A stretch of 64,000 nt of DNA from Promicromonospora sukumoe 327MFSha3.1 (GTDB lineage: Bacteria; Actinomycetota; Actinomycetes; Actinomycetales; Cellulomonadaceae). The notes beneath the pieces were generated by a model. That model worked only from the letters and a program-made list of their open reading frames with translations. It had not been told where the DNA came from and ran no database searches. The DNA lies in the NCBI RefSeq assembly GCF_000385135.1, contig NZ_ARQM01000011.1:806001-870000 (forward strand). Reading direction: 5' to 3'. This document shows, piece after piece, positions 8,356 through 25,138 of this stretch; position 1 is the stretch's first letter, and each line of letters opens with the position of its first letter. Position numbers and translations under genes: made by a program.

Positions 8356-9333
8356 TCAGGCCTTCTCGTCGCTCTTCTTCTCCGGCTCGGGGGCCGGCTC
8401 TGCCTCGGCGGGCTTCTCCGCGGACTCCTCCGTGGCGGCGGCAGGTGCGGCGGCCGGGGTCGGCTCCTCCGCGACGACCTCGGTCGCCTCGTCGTCGTCC
8501 TCGTCCTCGTCGGCCTCGTCGAGCTCGAGCTCCTCCGGCTCGACCGAGGCGAAGGCGCGGTAGAACAGCGCGGCGAGCGCGGCGCCGACCAGCGGGGCCA
8601 GCCAGAACAGCCAGAGCTGGCGGCCGGAGCCGTCGCCGCCCCAGTTGTTCGCGAAGAGCGCGGCGGCGGTCGAGCGGGCCGGGTTCATGCCGGCGTTGGT
8701 GACGAACCACGACACCAGGGTCAGCGCGGCGATGGCGCTGCCCACGGCGACGGGGGCGTAGGTGATGCGGCTGCGGCGGTCGTTGACGCCCAGGTACACG
8801 CCCACGAGGATCGCCGAGATGATGACCTCGACCAGCAGCGCCGGCAGCCAGTCGAACTGCGCCTGGCCCTGCGTCTGCAGGTAGAGCGGGGAGTGCTGCG
8901 AGAAGCCGTTCACGGCGGCGTCGAACGCGTCGGAGGTGTTCTCCTTGCCGAGCAGCGCGAGCAGCGGCTGCGGGACGGTCGCGAACAGCACGGCGGCGGC
9001 CAGGATCGCGCCCACGAGCTGCGCGCCCCAGTAGCTGAACATGGCGCTGACCGTGATGCGGCCGCTGAGCCAGGAGCCCAGCGAGATCGCCGGGTTGAAG
9101 TGCGCACCGGAGACACGGCCGACGGTCGCGGCACCCGCGATGTAGGCGAACGCGCCGCCGAGGGCCACGCCGAGCCCGCCGACCGTGTTCAGCGGGCTGT
9201 AGACGAGCACACCCACGATCACGAGCGTCAGCAGGAACGTGCCGAAGGTCTCGGCGAGCAGGCGGGAGAGCAGGCTGGGCGACCGCTCCTCGACCTCGGT
9301 GACGCCGCTGGTCGCGGCGAGGTCCTGGGACAT
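8356..9333 (-). CDS. MIP family aquaporin with acidic C-terminal tail
   Basis: A membrane channel for water or small solutes. There are six hydrophobic helices and two half-helix pore motifs: HFNPAISLG (NPA at 80-82) and GMNPARS (NPA at 217-219), with Arg220 in the selectivity-filter position typical of water-selective channels. The core ends near residue 262. A tail of about 60 residues follows that is almost entirely Glu, Asp, Ala and Pro with a Lys-rich end, which is unusual for this family. The ATG at 9333 is preceded by AAGGAAC at good spacing; an upstream in-frame extension to 9459 has no family similarity. The gene is divergent from mdh, with a long AT-richer intergenic stretch (9334-9542). 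Confidence 0.9.
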   Translation of the reverse strand: MSQDLAATSGVTEVEERSPSLLSRLLAETFGTFLLTLVIVGVLVYSPLNTVGGLGVALGGAFAYIAGAATVGRVSGAHFNPAISLGSWLSGRITVSAMFSYWGAQLVGAILAAAVLFATVPQPLLALLGKENTSDAFDAAVNGFSQHSPLYLQTQGQAQFDWLPALLVEVIISAILVGVYLGVNDRRSRITYAPVAVGSAIAALTLVSWFVTNAGMNPARSTAAALFANNWGGDGSGRQLWLFWLAPLVGAALAALFYRAFASVEPEELELDEADEDEDDDEATEVVAEEPTPAAAPAAATEESAEKPAEAEPAPEPEKKSDEKA

Positions 9334-9335
9334 GA

Positions 9336-12914
<3,579 letters not shown>

Positions 12915-12930
12915 CGCCCGCTCTCTCGTG

Positions 12931-12976
12931 CGTGTCAGACCCTCAGGTCACCCGGGTGACCTGAGGGTCTGACACG
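12931..12976 (+). terminator. Perfect 46-bp loopless palindrome after icd
   Basis: Two perfect 23-bp arms meet at 12953/12954 around CCCGGG. The arm core TGTCAGACCC.CAGGTCACC recurs at 57274-57315 with a compensated base change. It lies 16 nt past the icd stop. Confidence 0.7.
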
Positions 12977-13035
12977 TCGGAGTGACCTTGGTCGCTCCTG
13001 TGGAAAAAGAGGCGGGGAGTGTCGGTGCCTGGACG

Positions 13036-13041
13036 TAGCCT
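13036..13041 (+). promoter_or_regulatory. -10 box of the ABC exporter gene
   Basis: TAGCCT lies 9 nt before the ATG at 13051, giving a transcript with almost no leader. Confidence 0.4.
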
Positions 13042-13050
13042 CAGGAAACG

Positions 13051-16000
13051 ATGATCGACGCACCCCGCACCCCCGAGACCACGCCCGTTCCCGAGGCGTC
13101 GCCTCGTCCTGCGCCGACGCCGCCGACCGACCCGGCCCGCCGGCTCGACTGGCGCCGCCTGCGCGGCCCGGCCGCGGTCGTCGCCCTGCTCGCGCTCACC
13201 GCGGGCGCCGTCGGGCTCGCGCTCGGCACCGTCGCGGCCGGCCGGCTGGCCGCCGACGCGACGGTCGTCGGGCTGGTCCTGCTCGCCGTGTGCGTCGTCG
13301 GCGGTGCGGTGTTCGACGGCGTCGGCCAGGTGACCTGGGCGAGCGTCGTGGACCGCGCCGAGGGCAAGCTCCGCAGCGACCTGCTCAGCGCGGCGCTGCG
13401 GCAGCCGCTCGCCACGCTCTCCGAGCAGGCGGTCGGCGAGGTGCTCGACCGGGTCGACGACGACACGCACGCCGTCGGCACCCTCGTGCGCCGCCAGCTC
13501 TGGGGCGCCGGCCGCACGGTGGTCGGCGTCGTGCCCATGTGGATCATCGCGGGCATCACCTGGTGGCCCGCCTGGCTGCTGTTCCCGGTGCTGGGCGGCA
13601 TCGTCGCCCTGCTCACCCGGCCCCTGCTCGGCGAGATCGCGCGCCGCAAGGTGATCGAGGAGGCCGCCTGGACCGACCACGCCGCCGCCTTCGAGGAGGC
13701 GGTCGCCGCGCGGAACGACCTGCGCACCAGCCTCGGCCAGGCGTTCGCCGTGCGCCGCGTCGCGCAGCTCTCGGCGATCGTCCACGAGAAGTTCCGCGCG
13801 GTGGTGCGCGTCGAGGAGCGCCTGCTGCGGCGGGCCGGCCTTGTCATGTACGCGCTGCTCGCCGGCACCGCGGTCACCTGCGCGGTCGTGGCCGCCGGGG
13901 GTGGTCTGTCGGTGCAGCAGCTCGTCACGCTGTTCCTGGTCACCGCGATGTTCGTGGGGCAGATGGACAACCTGGTGCACCACCTCCCGGACATCCAGGA
14001 GGGCCTCGGCGCGGTGCTGCGCATCCGGCAGATGCTGGAGGTCGAGCCCGAGCCCGAGGGCGGCGACGACCTCCCCGAGGGGCCGCTCGGCCTCGAGCTG
14101 CGCGACCTGACCTTCGCCTACGACGAGGGCACGTTCGCCCTGAGCGGCGTGGACCTCGTGGTCCCCGCCGGCGAGACCGTGGCCCTCGTGGGCCGTACCG
14201 GCTCCGGCAAGTCGACGCTGGCCGCGCTGCTGTCGCGCGCCGTCGAGCCGGAGCGGGGCTCGGTGTTCCTCGGCGGCGCCGACGTGCGCGACCTGGACCT
14301 GCAGAAGCTGCGCGGCGCCGTGGGCGTGGTCACCCAGCGCACGGAGATCATCGCCGGCACGCTCGCGGAGAACATCGCGCTGTTCGCCGACGTGCCGCGC
14401 GCCGACATCGAGGCGGCGGTCCGCGAGCTCGGCCTGACCGACTGGACCGCCGGCCTGCCCGACGGCCTCGACACGCTCCTCGGCCCCGGCGGCACCACGC
14501 TGTCCGCGGGGGAGGAGCAGCTCGTCGCGTTCGCGCGGCTGCTCGTGCGGCACGTGCAGCTCGTCGTGCTCGACGAGGCCACGGCTCGCATGGACCCGCT
14601 CACCGAGGCCCGCGTGGTCGCCGCGTCCGACCGGCTGCTCTCGGGCCGCACCGGCGTGCTCATCGCGCACCGGCTCGGCACCATCGAGCGCGCCGGCCTG
14701 GTGGCGGTGCTCGACCACGGCCGCGTTGTGCAGCAGGGCCCCCGGGCGCGGCTCGCCACCACGCCCGGACCGTTCCGCTCGCTGCTGGAGGCCGGCGCGA
14801 GCGATGGCTCGCTGGACGAGTCGGCGGCCGAGCCCACCCTGGCCGTCGCCGCCGAGGCGCGCGCCGGCACGACCGACACGGTCGCGCCCGACGCCGTCGC
14901 GCCCGACGCCGCCGCGCCCGACAGCGGCACCGCCAACCCCGACGCCACCCCCGACGCCGTCGGCGGCCGCCGACGGACCGGCACCCCGCCCGACCTGACC
15001 CCGCCCGGCGACGGCCCGAGCCTCGCGCGCGGCGTCCTCCACGCGCTGTTCGTCCGCCCGAAGTGGGGCATCTTCGGCGCGGTCCTGTTCCTGCTGGCCA
15101 GCCTCGTCGCGGCGCAGGGCGCCGTCAGCGGCTTCCTGTGGGGCCGCACGGTCGAGGTCGTCGGCACCGGCGAGCTGCCCGTCGGCCTGCTGGTCGCGCT
15201 CGCCGTGCTGCTGCTCCTGCAGCCGCTGTTCATCTCCCGCGCGCTGGGCGTGTACCCGCGCTGGTGGGTCGAGGTGCTGCTGCGCATCCGGATGTCGGTC
15301 ATGCACGGGCAGACCCGGCAGTACCGGCTGCCCGCCACCCCGCCCGGCGAGGTGGTGGCCCGGTCCATGGACGCCGACCGGTTCGTGCGGTACGCCGACC
15401 GCTGGGTCGACTTCGTCAACGGCCTCGCGATCGTGGCGGTCACGGCCCTGATCAGCGGCACCTGGACCGCCGGCGCCGTGCTGCTCGCGGTCATGGTGGT
15501 CTCCGCCGCGGCGTCGGCCATCGGCCGGCCCATCGCGGGCCGCTCCGCCGCCGGGTCCTCGGCGGCCCGGGCGCGGTTCGGCCGCGCCCTCGTCTCGGCC
15601 CTCGACTCGGCGCGCACGGTGAAGCTCGCCGCCCGCACGCCCGACGTGCGCCGGCACCTCGGCGAGGTGGACTCGGGGCGCGTCAAGGCCGCGATCTTCG
15701 AGCACCGGGTGCAGGCGGTGCTGGACTCGGTGCCGCTGGTGACCCTCTACATCGGCGTCGTCGTCGCCTGGGGCTTCCTGCTGACGAACCGGTGGGACCT
15801 GGCCACGACGCTGCTGGTCGCCAACGCCGTGACCGGCTTCGCCTGGTTCGGCGTTGTGGCCGGCGCCGTGGTCACCGAGGCGCCCGGCACCCGTGCCTGG
15901 CAGGTCGCGACCGCCCGGTTCGCCGGCGGCGCCGACCTGGTCTCCCGCCAGCAGGGCGTCGACCTCGTGACGGGTGTGGCACCCGCACCGGAGCCGTCGC

Positions 16001-16692
16001 CCCGCGAGCCCCTGGACCGCCTGGAGCTGCGCGGCCTCACGGCGGTGCACGACGACGGCACGATCGGCGTCTCCGACGTCGACCTCGAGGTACGCCGGGG
16101 CGAGCTCGTGCTGCTGCTTGGCCAGGTCGGCTCGGGCAAGTCGTCGCTGCTCTCGGCACTGGCCGGGCTCATGGAGCACACCGGTGACGTCCGGTGGAAC
16201 GGCACCGAGGTGACCGACGCCCAGGTCTTCCTGCGCCCGGGCCAGGTGGCGCACGTGGCCCAGGTGCCGCGCGTGCTGTCCGGCTCGTTCTCGGACAACG
16301 TGCAGCTCGACCACGCCCGCGACATCGACGGCCCGGTCCGGGGCGCGCGCCTCGAGCAGGACATGCGCGACGCCGGCGGCCCGCACGCGCTCGTGGGGCA
16401 CCGCGGCGTGCGGCTGTCCGGCGGCCAGGTGCAGCGGCTCGCGCTCGCGCGGGCGCTGGCGGCGGACACCGAGCTGCTGCTGGCCGACGACGTCTCCAGC
16501 GCCCTGGACGCCTCGACCGAGATCGAGCTGTGGGCCGCCCTGCGCGAGCGGGGCACCACGGTGGTCGGCGCCACCTCCAAGCGGGCGGCCCTCGCCCGTG
16601 CCGACCGGGTGGTAGTGCTGGTCGACGGCGCCGTGGCCGACGTCGGCCCGTGGGCGGGTCTCGCCCCGCGCTGGAACCACCTCGCGGGCTGA
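13051..16692 (+). CDS. Fused ABC exporter, two TMD-NBD halves in one chain, asymmetric ATP sites
   Basis: A 1213-residue TMD-NBD-TMD-NBD exporter. Half 1 has membrane helices in about 40-320 and an NBD with Walker A GRTGSGKST (381-389), degenerate signature LSAGE (484-488), Walker B VVLDEAT with catalytic Glu509, and H-loop His540. A low-complexity APDA-repeat linker (about 600-650) joins half 2. The second NBD has Walker A GQVGSGKSS (1024-1032), canonical LSGGQ (1122-1126), Walker B LLADDVSS with Asp1147 replacing Glu, and Ser1176 in place of the H-loop His. Thus site 1 (NBD1 Walker plus NBD2 signature) is intact and site 2 is degenerate, as in heterodimeric bacterial exporters. Substrate unknown; lipid, drug or peptide export is possible. 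Confidence 0.9.
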   Translation: MIDAPRTPETTPVPEASPRPAPTPPTDPARRLDWRRLRGPAAVVALLALTAGAVGLALGTVAAGRLAADATVVGLVLLAVCVVGGAVFDGVGQVTWASVVDRAEGKLRSDLLSAALRQPLATLSEQAVGEVLDRVDDDTHAVGTLVRRQLWGAGRTVVGVVPMWIIAGITWWPAWLLFPVLGGIVALLTRPLLGEIARRKVIEEAAWTDHAAAFEEAVAARNDLRTSLGQAFAVRRVAQLSAIVHEKFRAVVRVEERLLRRAGLVMYALLAGTAVTCAVVAAGGGLSVQQLVTLFLVTAMFVGQMDNLVHHLPDIQEGLGAVLRIRQMLEVEPEPEGGDDLPEGPLGLELRDLTFAYDEGTFALSGVDLVVPAGETVALVGRTGSGKSTLAALLSRAVEPERGSVFLGGADVRDLDLQKLRGAVGVVTQRTEIIAGTLAENIALFADVPRADIEAAVRELGLTDWTAGLPDGLDTLLGPGGTTLSAGEEQLVAFARLLVRHVQLVVLDEATARMDPLTEARVVAASDRLLSGRTGVLIAHRLGTIERAGLVAVLDHGRVVQQGPRARLATTPGPFRSLLEAGASDGSLDESAAEPTLAVAAEARAGTTDTVAPDAVAPDAAAPDSGTANPDATPDAVGGRRRTGTPPDLTPPGDGPSLARGVLHALFVRPKWGIFGAVLFLLASLVAAQGAVSGFLWGRTVEVVGTGELPVGLLVALAVLLLLQPLFISRALGVYPRWWVEVLLRIRMSVMHGQTRQYRLPATPPGEVVARSMDADRFVRYADRWVDFVNGLAIVAVTALISGTWTAGAVLLAVMVVSAAASAIGRPIAGRSAAGSSAARARFGRALVSALDSARTVKLAARTPDVRRHLGEVDSGRVKAAIFEHRVQAVLDSVPLVTLYIGVVVAWGFLLTNRWDLATTLLVANAVTGFAWFGVVAGAVVTEAPGTRAWQVATARFAGGADLVSRQQGVDLVTGVAPAPEPSPREPLDRLELRGLTAVHDDGTIGVSDVDLEVRRGELVLLLGQVGSGKSSLLSALAGLMEHTGDVRWNGTEVTDAQVFLRPGQVAHVAQVPRVLSGSFSDNVQLDHARDIDGPVRGARLEQDMRDAGGPHALVGHRGVRLSGGQVQRLALARALAADTELLLADDVSSALDASTEIELWAALRERGTTVVGATSKRAALARADRVVVLVDGAVADVGPWAGLAPRWNHLAG

Positions 16693-16709
16693 TCACCTCG
16701 CGGGCTGTA

Positions 16710-16762
16710 CGGCGCGCGGGCAGACTCGTTGCCGCACGGGCGATGAGTCTGCCCGCCCGCCG
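16710..16762 (+). terminator. Palindrome after the ABC exporter gene
   Basis: 18-bp arms (16710-16727 and 16745-16762) with one mismatch and a 17-nt loop, 17 nt past the stop. Confidence 0.55.
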
Positions 16763-16813
16763 TCGTCGGACCGGGGGAGAGCCGCGGTGCGGCACCGACC
16801 GAGGAGATCCCCC

Positions 16814-17425
16814 ATGGCGAAGATCGTGTCCAGCCTGTTCGTGGCGCTCGACGGCGTCGTCGAGCCGGACAAGGGCAACTGGCACTTCCCGTACTTCAAC
16901 GACGAGCTCGGCGCGGCGGTCGACGAGACGCACAACACCGACGTCTTCCTGTTCGGGCGGGTCACCTACGACTCGTTCGCCGGCGCCTGGCCGGAGCGCG
17001 AGGCTGCGGGCGGCGAGGACGCCGGGTTCGCCAAGCGGATCGGCGACATCCGCAAGATCGTCGCGTCCCGCAGCCCGCTCGACCTCACCTGGCGCAACTC
17101 CGAGCAGCTCCAGGGCGACCTGGTCGAGGCCGTCACCGCGCTGAAGAACGACCCGTCGATCCAGAAGATCGGCCTGTCCGGCTCGATCTCGGTGGTGCGC
17201 CAGCTCCTCGACGCCGGTCTGCTCGACGAGCTGCACCTGTTCGTGCACCCGGCCACCGCGGGCGGGGGCCTCAAGCTGTTCCAGGACGGCGACCCGTCCC
17301 GGCCCATGAAGCTCCTCTCCGCGACGCCCTTCCGCACGGGCCTGCTGCACCTGGTCTACACGCCGGACCCGAACCCGCCGACGGGCGGCTACGAGGAGGC
17401 CGTGGGCCAGCTCCCCGACGAGTGA
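16814..17425 (+). CDS. DHFR-fold family protein (RibD C-terminal type)
   Basis: A 203-residue protein of the dihydrofolate-reductase-like superfamily with the RibD C-terminal fold. It starts KIVSSLFVALDGVVE, then DVFLFGRVTYDSF, IGLSGSISVVRQLLDAGLLDELHLFVHP and a C-terminal LLHLVYTP strand. Stand-alone members of this group are NADPH-binding reductases of unknown substrate; no riboflavin or folate gene is adjacent. The ATG at 16814 follows GAGGAG by 7 nt. It is convergent with the MFS gene, whose stop lies 16 nt away. Confidence 0.85.
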   Translation: MAKIVSSLFVALDGVVEPDKGNWHFPYFNDELGAAVDETHNTDVFLFGRVTYDSFAGAWPEREAAGGEDAGFAKRIGDIRKIVASRSPLDLTWRNSEQLQGDLVEAVTALKNDPSIQKIGLSGSISVVRQLLDAGLLDELHLFVHPATAGGGLKLFQDGDPSRPMKLLSATPFRTGLLHLVYTPDPNPPTGGYEEAVGQLPDE

Positions 17426-17441
17426 CGGCGCGGAGCCGCCG

Positions 17442-18920
17442 TCAGCGCGGCGGCTCCACCCGGTGCGGCAGCACGAACACCAGCAGGAACGCCACCACGG
17501 CGAGGCTCGCGCTGGTCGCCATCGCCAGGGTCGCGCCGTGCGCGAAGACGTCGGCGACCACCTCCGGCGTCGGGCGGCCGGGCGGGAAGGTCAGGGCTCC
17601 GAAGAGGACCGAGCCGACCACGGCGATGCCCGCCGCCGAGCCGATCCGCTGCATGGTGCCGATGACGCCGGACGCCGCCCCGGCCTCGTCGCGGTCCACG
17701 GTGGCGACGATGAACTGGGCGTTCGGCGCGATGAACAGGCCGCTGCCGATGCCGCCGATCAGCAGCGGGCCCGCCAGGTGCCAGTGGGTCAGGTCGCCGG
17801 TCGGCACCAGCCAGAGCACGAGCCACACCGAGACGAGGCTGACGGCGACCATGCCCGTGCCGATCACGAGCACGGTCCGGCCCAGGCGGTGGGACAGCCG
17901 CTCGCTCTGCGACGCGCCCGCGATCGAGCCGATGGCGAACGGCACCGACACCAGGCCCGAGGCCAGGGCCGAGTGGCCCAGCCCGGACTGCCAGAAGATC
18001 GAGATGGTGAAGAAGATGCTGGTGAACGCGGCGAAGTAGACCAGCGCGAGGATCACGCCGCCGGTGAACGCGGGGTGCGAGAACAGGTGCGGCGGCACCA
18101 GCGGGCTGCCGCTGCGGGCCGCGACCCGGCGCTCCCAGAACGCGAACGCGACGAGCAGCAGCAGGCCGCCCGCCAGGGACGTGAAGGTCCACCACGGCCA
18201 GCCGGCGTCCTCGCCCTCGATGAGGGGCACCAGGATCGCGACCAGCGCCACCGAGACCAGCAGCAGCCCGACGACGTCGACGCCGCGCGCTGCGCCGCCG
18301 ACCACGATCCGGGGCAGCAGGGCGACCGCGGCGGCCACGGCGATCACGCCGAACGGCAGGTTCACGAAGAAGATGGACCGCCAGCCCTCGTTCTCGCCGA
18401 ACGCCTCGATGAGCAGGCCGCCGACGATCGGCCCGAGCGCCGTCGAGAAGCCGATGGCCGCGCCCATCACCGCGAACGCCTTGCCGCGGGTGCGGCCGGT
18501 GAACATGAGCTGGATCAGTGCCGTGACCGCCGGGAAGAAGATGCCGCCGCACAGGCCCTGGACCACGCGCGCCACGATCAGCTCGGTGGCCCCGTTGGCC
18601 AGACCGCACCAGAGGCTGGCGAGCGTGAACCCGGCCAGGCCCACGATGAACACCCACTTGTGGCCCACGCGGTCGCCCACCCGGCCGGCGGGGATCAGAG
18701 CCAGGCCGTAGGCCAGGGCGTACCCGGAGATGATCCAGGAGAGCGTGCCCTCCGAGGCGTCCAGCGAGAGCCGGATGGTCGGCAGTGCGACGTTGACGAT
18801 GGTCGTGTCCAGCAGGGCCATCGAGACGCCCAGGATGAGCACCGCGAGGGCCATCCAGGAGCTACGCGGGGGTGCGTCGGTGTTGTCGCCCGCGGCCGCG
18901 GGCACGGGGGAGGTGGTCAC
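17442..18920 (-). CDS. MFS transporter, DHA2 (EmrB/QacA) drug:H+ antiporter type
   Basis: A 492-residue membrane protein with about 14 predicted helices. Hallmarks are MALLDTTIVNVALPTI in helix 1 (proton-relay Asp), motif A GRVGDRVGHKW after helix 2, VVQGLCGGIFFPAVTALI, and the antiporter motif GFSTALGPIVGGLL in helix 5. These place it in the drug-efflux DHA2 family. Neither substrate nor dedicated regulator is visible. The start is GTG at 18920, with TAGGCT exactly 7 nt upstream and no Shine-Dalgarno, so the mRNA is probably leaderless. Its promoter overlaps that of the divergent GNAT gene. Confidence 0.92.
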   Translation of the reverse strand: MTTSPVPAAAGDNTDAPPRSSWMALAVLILGVSMALLDTTIVNVALPTIRLSLDASEGTLSWIISGYALAYGLALIPAGRVGDRVGHKWVFIVGLAGFTLASLWCGLANGATELIVARVVQGLCGGIFFPAVTALIQLMFTGRTRGKAFAVMGAAIGFSTALGPIVGGLLIEAFGENEGWRSIFFVNLPFGVIAVAAAVALLPRIVVGGAARGVDVVGLLLVSVALVAILVPLIEGEDAGWPWWTFTSLAGGLLLLVAFAFWERRVAARSGSPLVPPHLFSHPAFTGGVILALVYFAAFTSIFFTISIFWQSGLGHSALASGLVSVPFAIGSIAGASQSERLSHRLGRTVLVIGTGMVAVSLVSVWLVLWLVPTGDLTHWHLAGPLLIGGIGSGLFIAPNAQFIVATVDRDEAGAASGVIGTMQRIGSAAGIAVVGSVLFGALTFPPGRPTPEVVADVFAHGATLAMATSASLAVVAFLLVFVLPHRVEPPR

Positions 18921-18927
18921 AGGTACG

Positions 18928-18937
18928 AGCCTAGGGT
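18928..18937. promoter_or_regulatory. Overlapping divergent -10 boxes (MFS and GNAT)
   Basis: Minus-strand TAGGCT (18933-18928) sits 7 nt before GTG 18920. Plus-strand TAGGGT (18932-18937) sits 6 nt before ATG 18944. The two hexamers share 2 bp, so polymerases could not occupy both at once. Confidence 0.55.
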
Positions 18938-18943
18938 GGCGTC

Positions 18944-19390
18944 ATGGAACTGACCTTTCGTGAGGCGGCCCTGGCCGACCTCGAACGCGTCGTCGAGCTC
19001 ATCGCCGACGACGCCGTCGCCGCCACCCGCACCGGCACCTACGGCGCACCCCACGTCGCGGCCTTCGAGGCCATCGCGGCGAGCCCGGACAACGAGCTGG
19101 TCGTCGCCGAGTCCGGCGGCGAGGTGGTCGGCGTCATGCAGCTGACGTTCATCCCCGGCATCTCTCGCAACGGCGCCTCCCGGCTCCTGGTCGAGGCCGT
19201 CCGGGTGGACAAGGCGTACCGGGGCCAGGGCATCGGCCGCCTCCTGATGGAGCACGCCCACGAGCGCGGCCGGGAGCGCGGTTGCGTGCTGGCCCAGCTC
19301 ACCTCGGACAAGCAGCGGCCCGACGCCCACCGGTTCTACCGCAACCTCGGCTACGAGCAGTCGCACGAGGGGTTCAAGCTGCCGCTCTGA
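18944..19390 (+). CDS. GNAT family N-acetyltransferase
   Basis: A 148-residue single-domain acetyltransferase. The acetyl-CoA pyrophosphate-binding motif is YRGQGIGRLLMEHA near residues 88-101, preceded by the VEAVRVDKA strand, and the C-terminal part has HRFYRNLGYEQSHEGFKL. The acceptor substrate is unknown; members with this ending commonly acetylate small amines or amino acids. The leaderless start at ATG 18944 is supported by TAGGGT. Divergent pairing with a drug-efflux pump suggests a shared detoxification response, but only by position. Confidence 0.88.
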   Translation: MELTFREAALADLERVVELIADDAVAATRTGTYGAPHVAAFEAIAASPDNELVVAESGGEVVGVMQLTFIPGISRNGASRLLVEAVRVDKAYRGQGIGRLLMEHAHERGRERGCVLAQLTSDKQRPDAHRFYRNLGYEQSHEGFKLPL

Positions 19391-19407
19391 TCCCACCCGG
19401 CCCCACT

Positions 19408-19428
19408 CTTGCTGCAACGTTCTGCAAG
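19408..19428 (-). promoter_or_regulatory. Candidate maltose-regulator operator upstream of the pullulanase gene
   Basis: On the minus strand the segment contains two TTGCAG direct repeats four bases apart (TTGCAGAACGTTGCAG), resembling the CTTGCAG repeats described at Streptomyces amylase promoters bound by MalR/Reg1. It is centred about 70 nt before the start. Confidence 0.45.
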
Positions 19429-19486
19429 CGTTACAGTCGCGCTCGGATCACATTTCGGGGTGTTCCGGACGACGAAGGGGTCATCC

Positions 19487-24922
<5,436 letters not shown>

Positions 24923-24937
24923 GCGGCGGCTCACCAG

Positions 24938-24980
24938 GCGGGCGGCGGCCGTAACTCGTGGAGTTACGGCCGCCGCCCGC
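24938..24980 (+). terminator. Palindrome after the pullulanase gene
   Basis: Perfect 20-bp arms (24938-24957 and 24961-24980, GCGGGCGGCGGCCGTAACTC) with a 3-nt loop, 15 nt past the stop. Confidence 0.75.
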
Positions 24981-25023
24981 ATGCTGAGTACCCGCTCACG
25001 TGTCTCCGCTGAACAGTGACGGG

Positions 25024-25037
25024 TGACAGCGCTGACA
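25024..25037. promoter_or_regulatory. LacI-family-like operator upstream of the sugar importer
   Basis: TGACAGCGCTGACA has the central CG-dyad AGCGCT form of LacI-type sites such as TGGGAGCGCTCCCA (CebR/CelR), with one mismatched pair. It lies 18 nt before a possible -35, TTGACT, at 25056-25061. Confidence 0.4.
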
Positions 25038-25138
25038 ATTCGTCGGCGGTGGACCTTGACTCGGGCCCGCCTGGGGTGAATCGTGTGCGTCAGTTGGCCC
25101 GGCGGCGTTGCCGGGTTCGCACGACGCAAGGGAGCTTC

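Noticed and set aside
12931-12976. Perfect palindrome as an insertion-sequence end
   Set aside because: No transposase, no target-site duplication and no partner end nearby; the position after icd fits a terminator.
12943-16680. 1245-codon minus-strand frame opposite the ABC exporter
   Set aside because: Shadow of the exporter codons; no domain, no ribosome site, and composition dominated by Arg, Gly, Ala and His.
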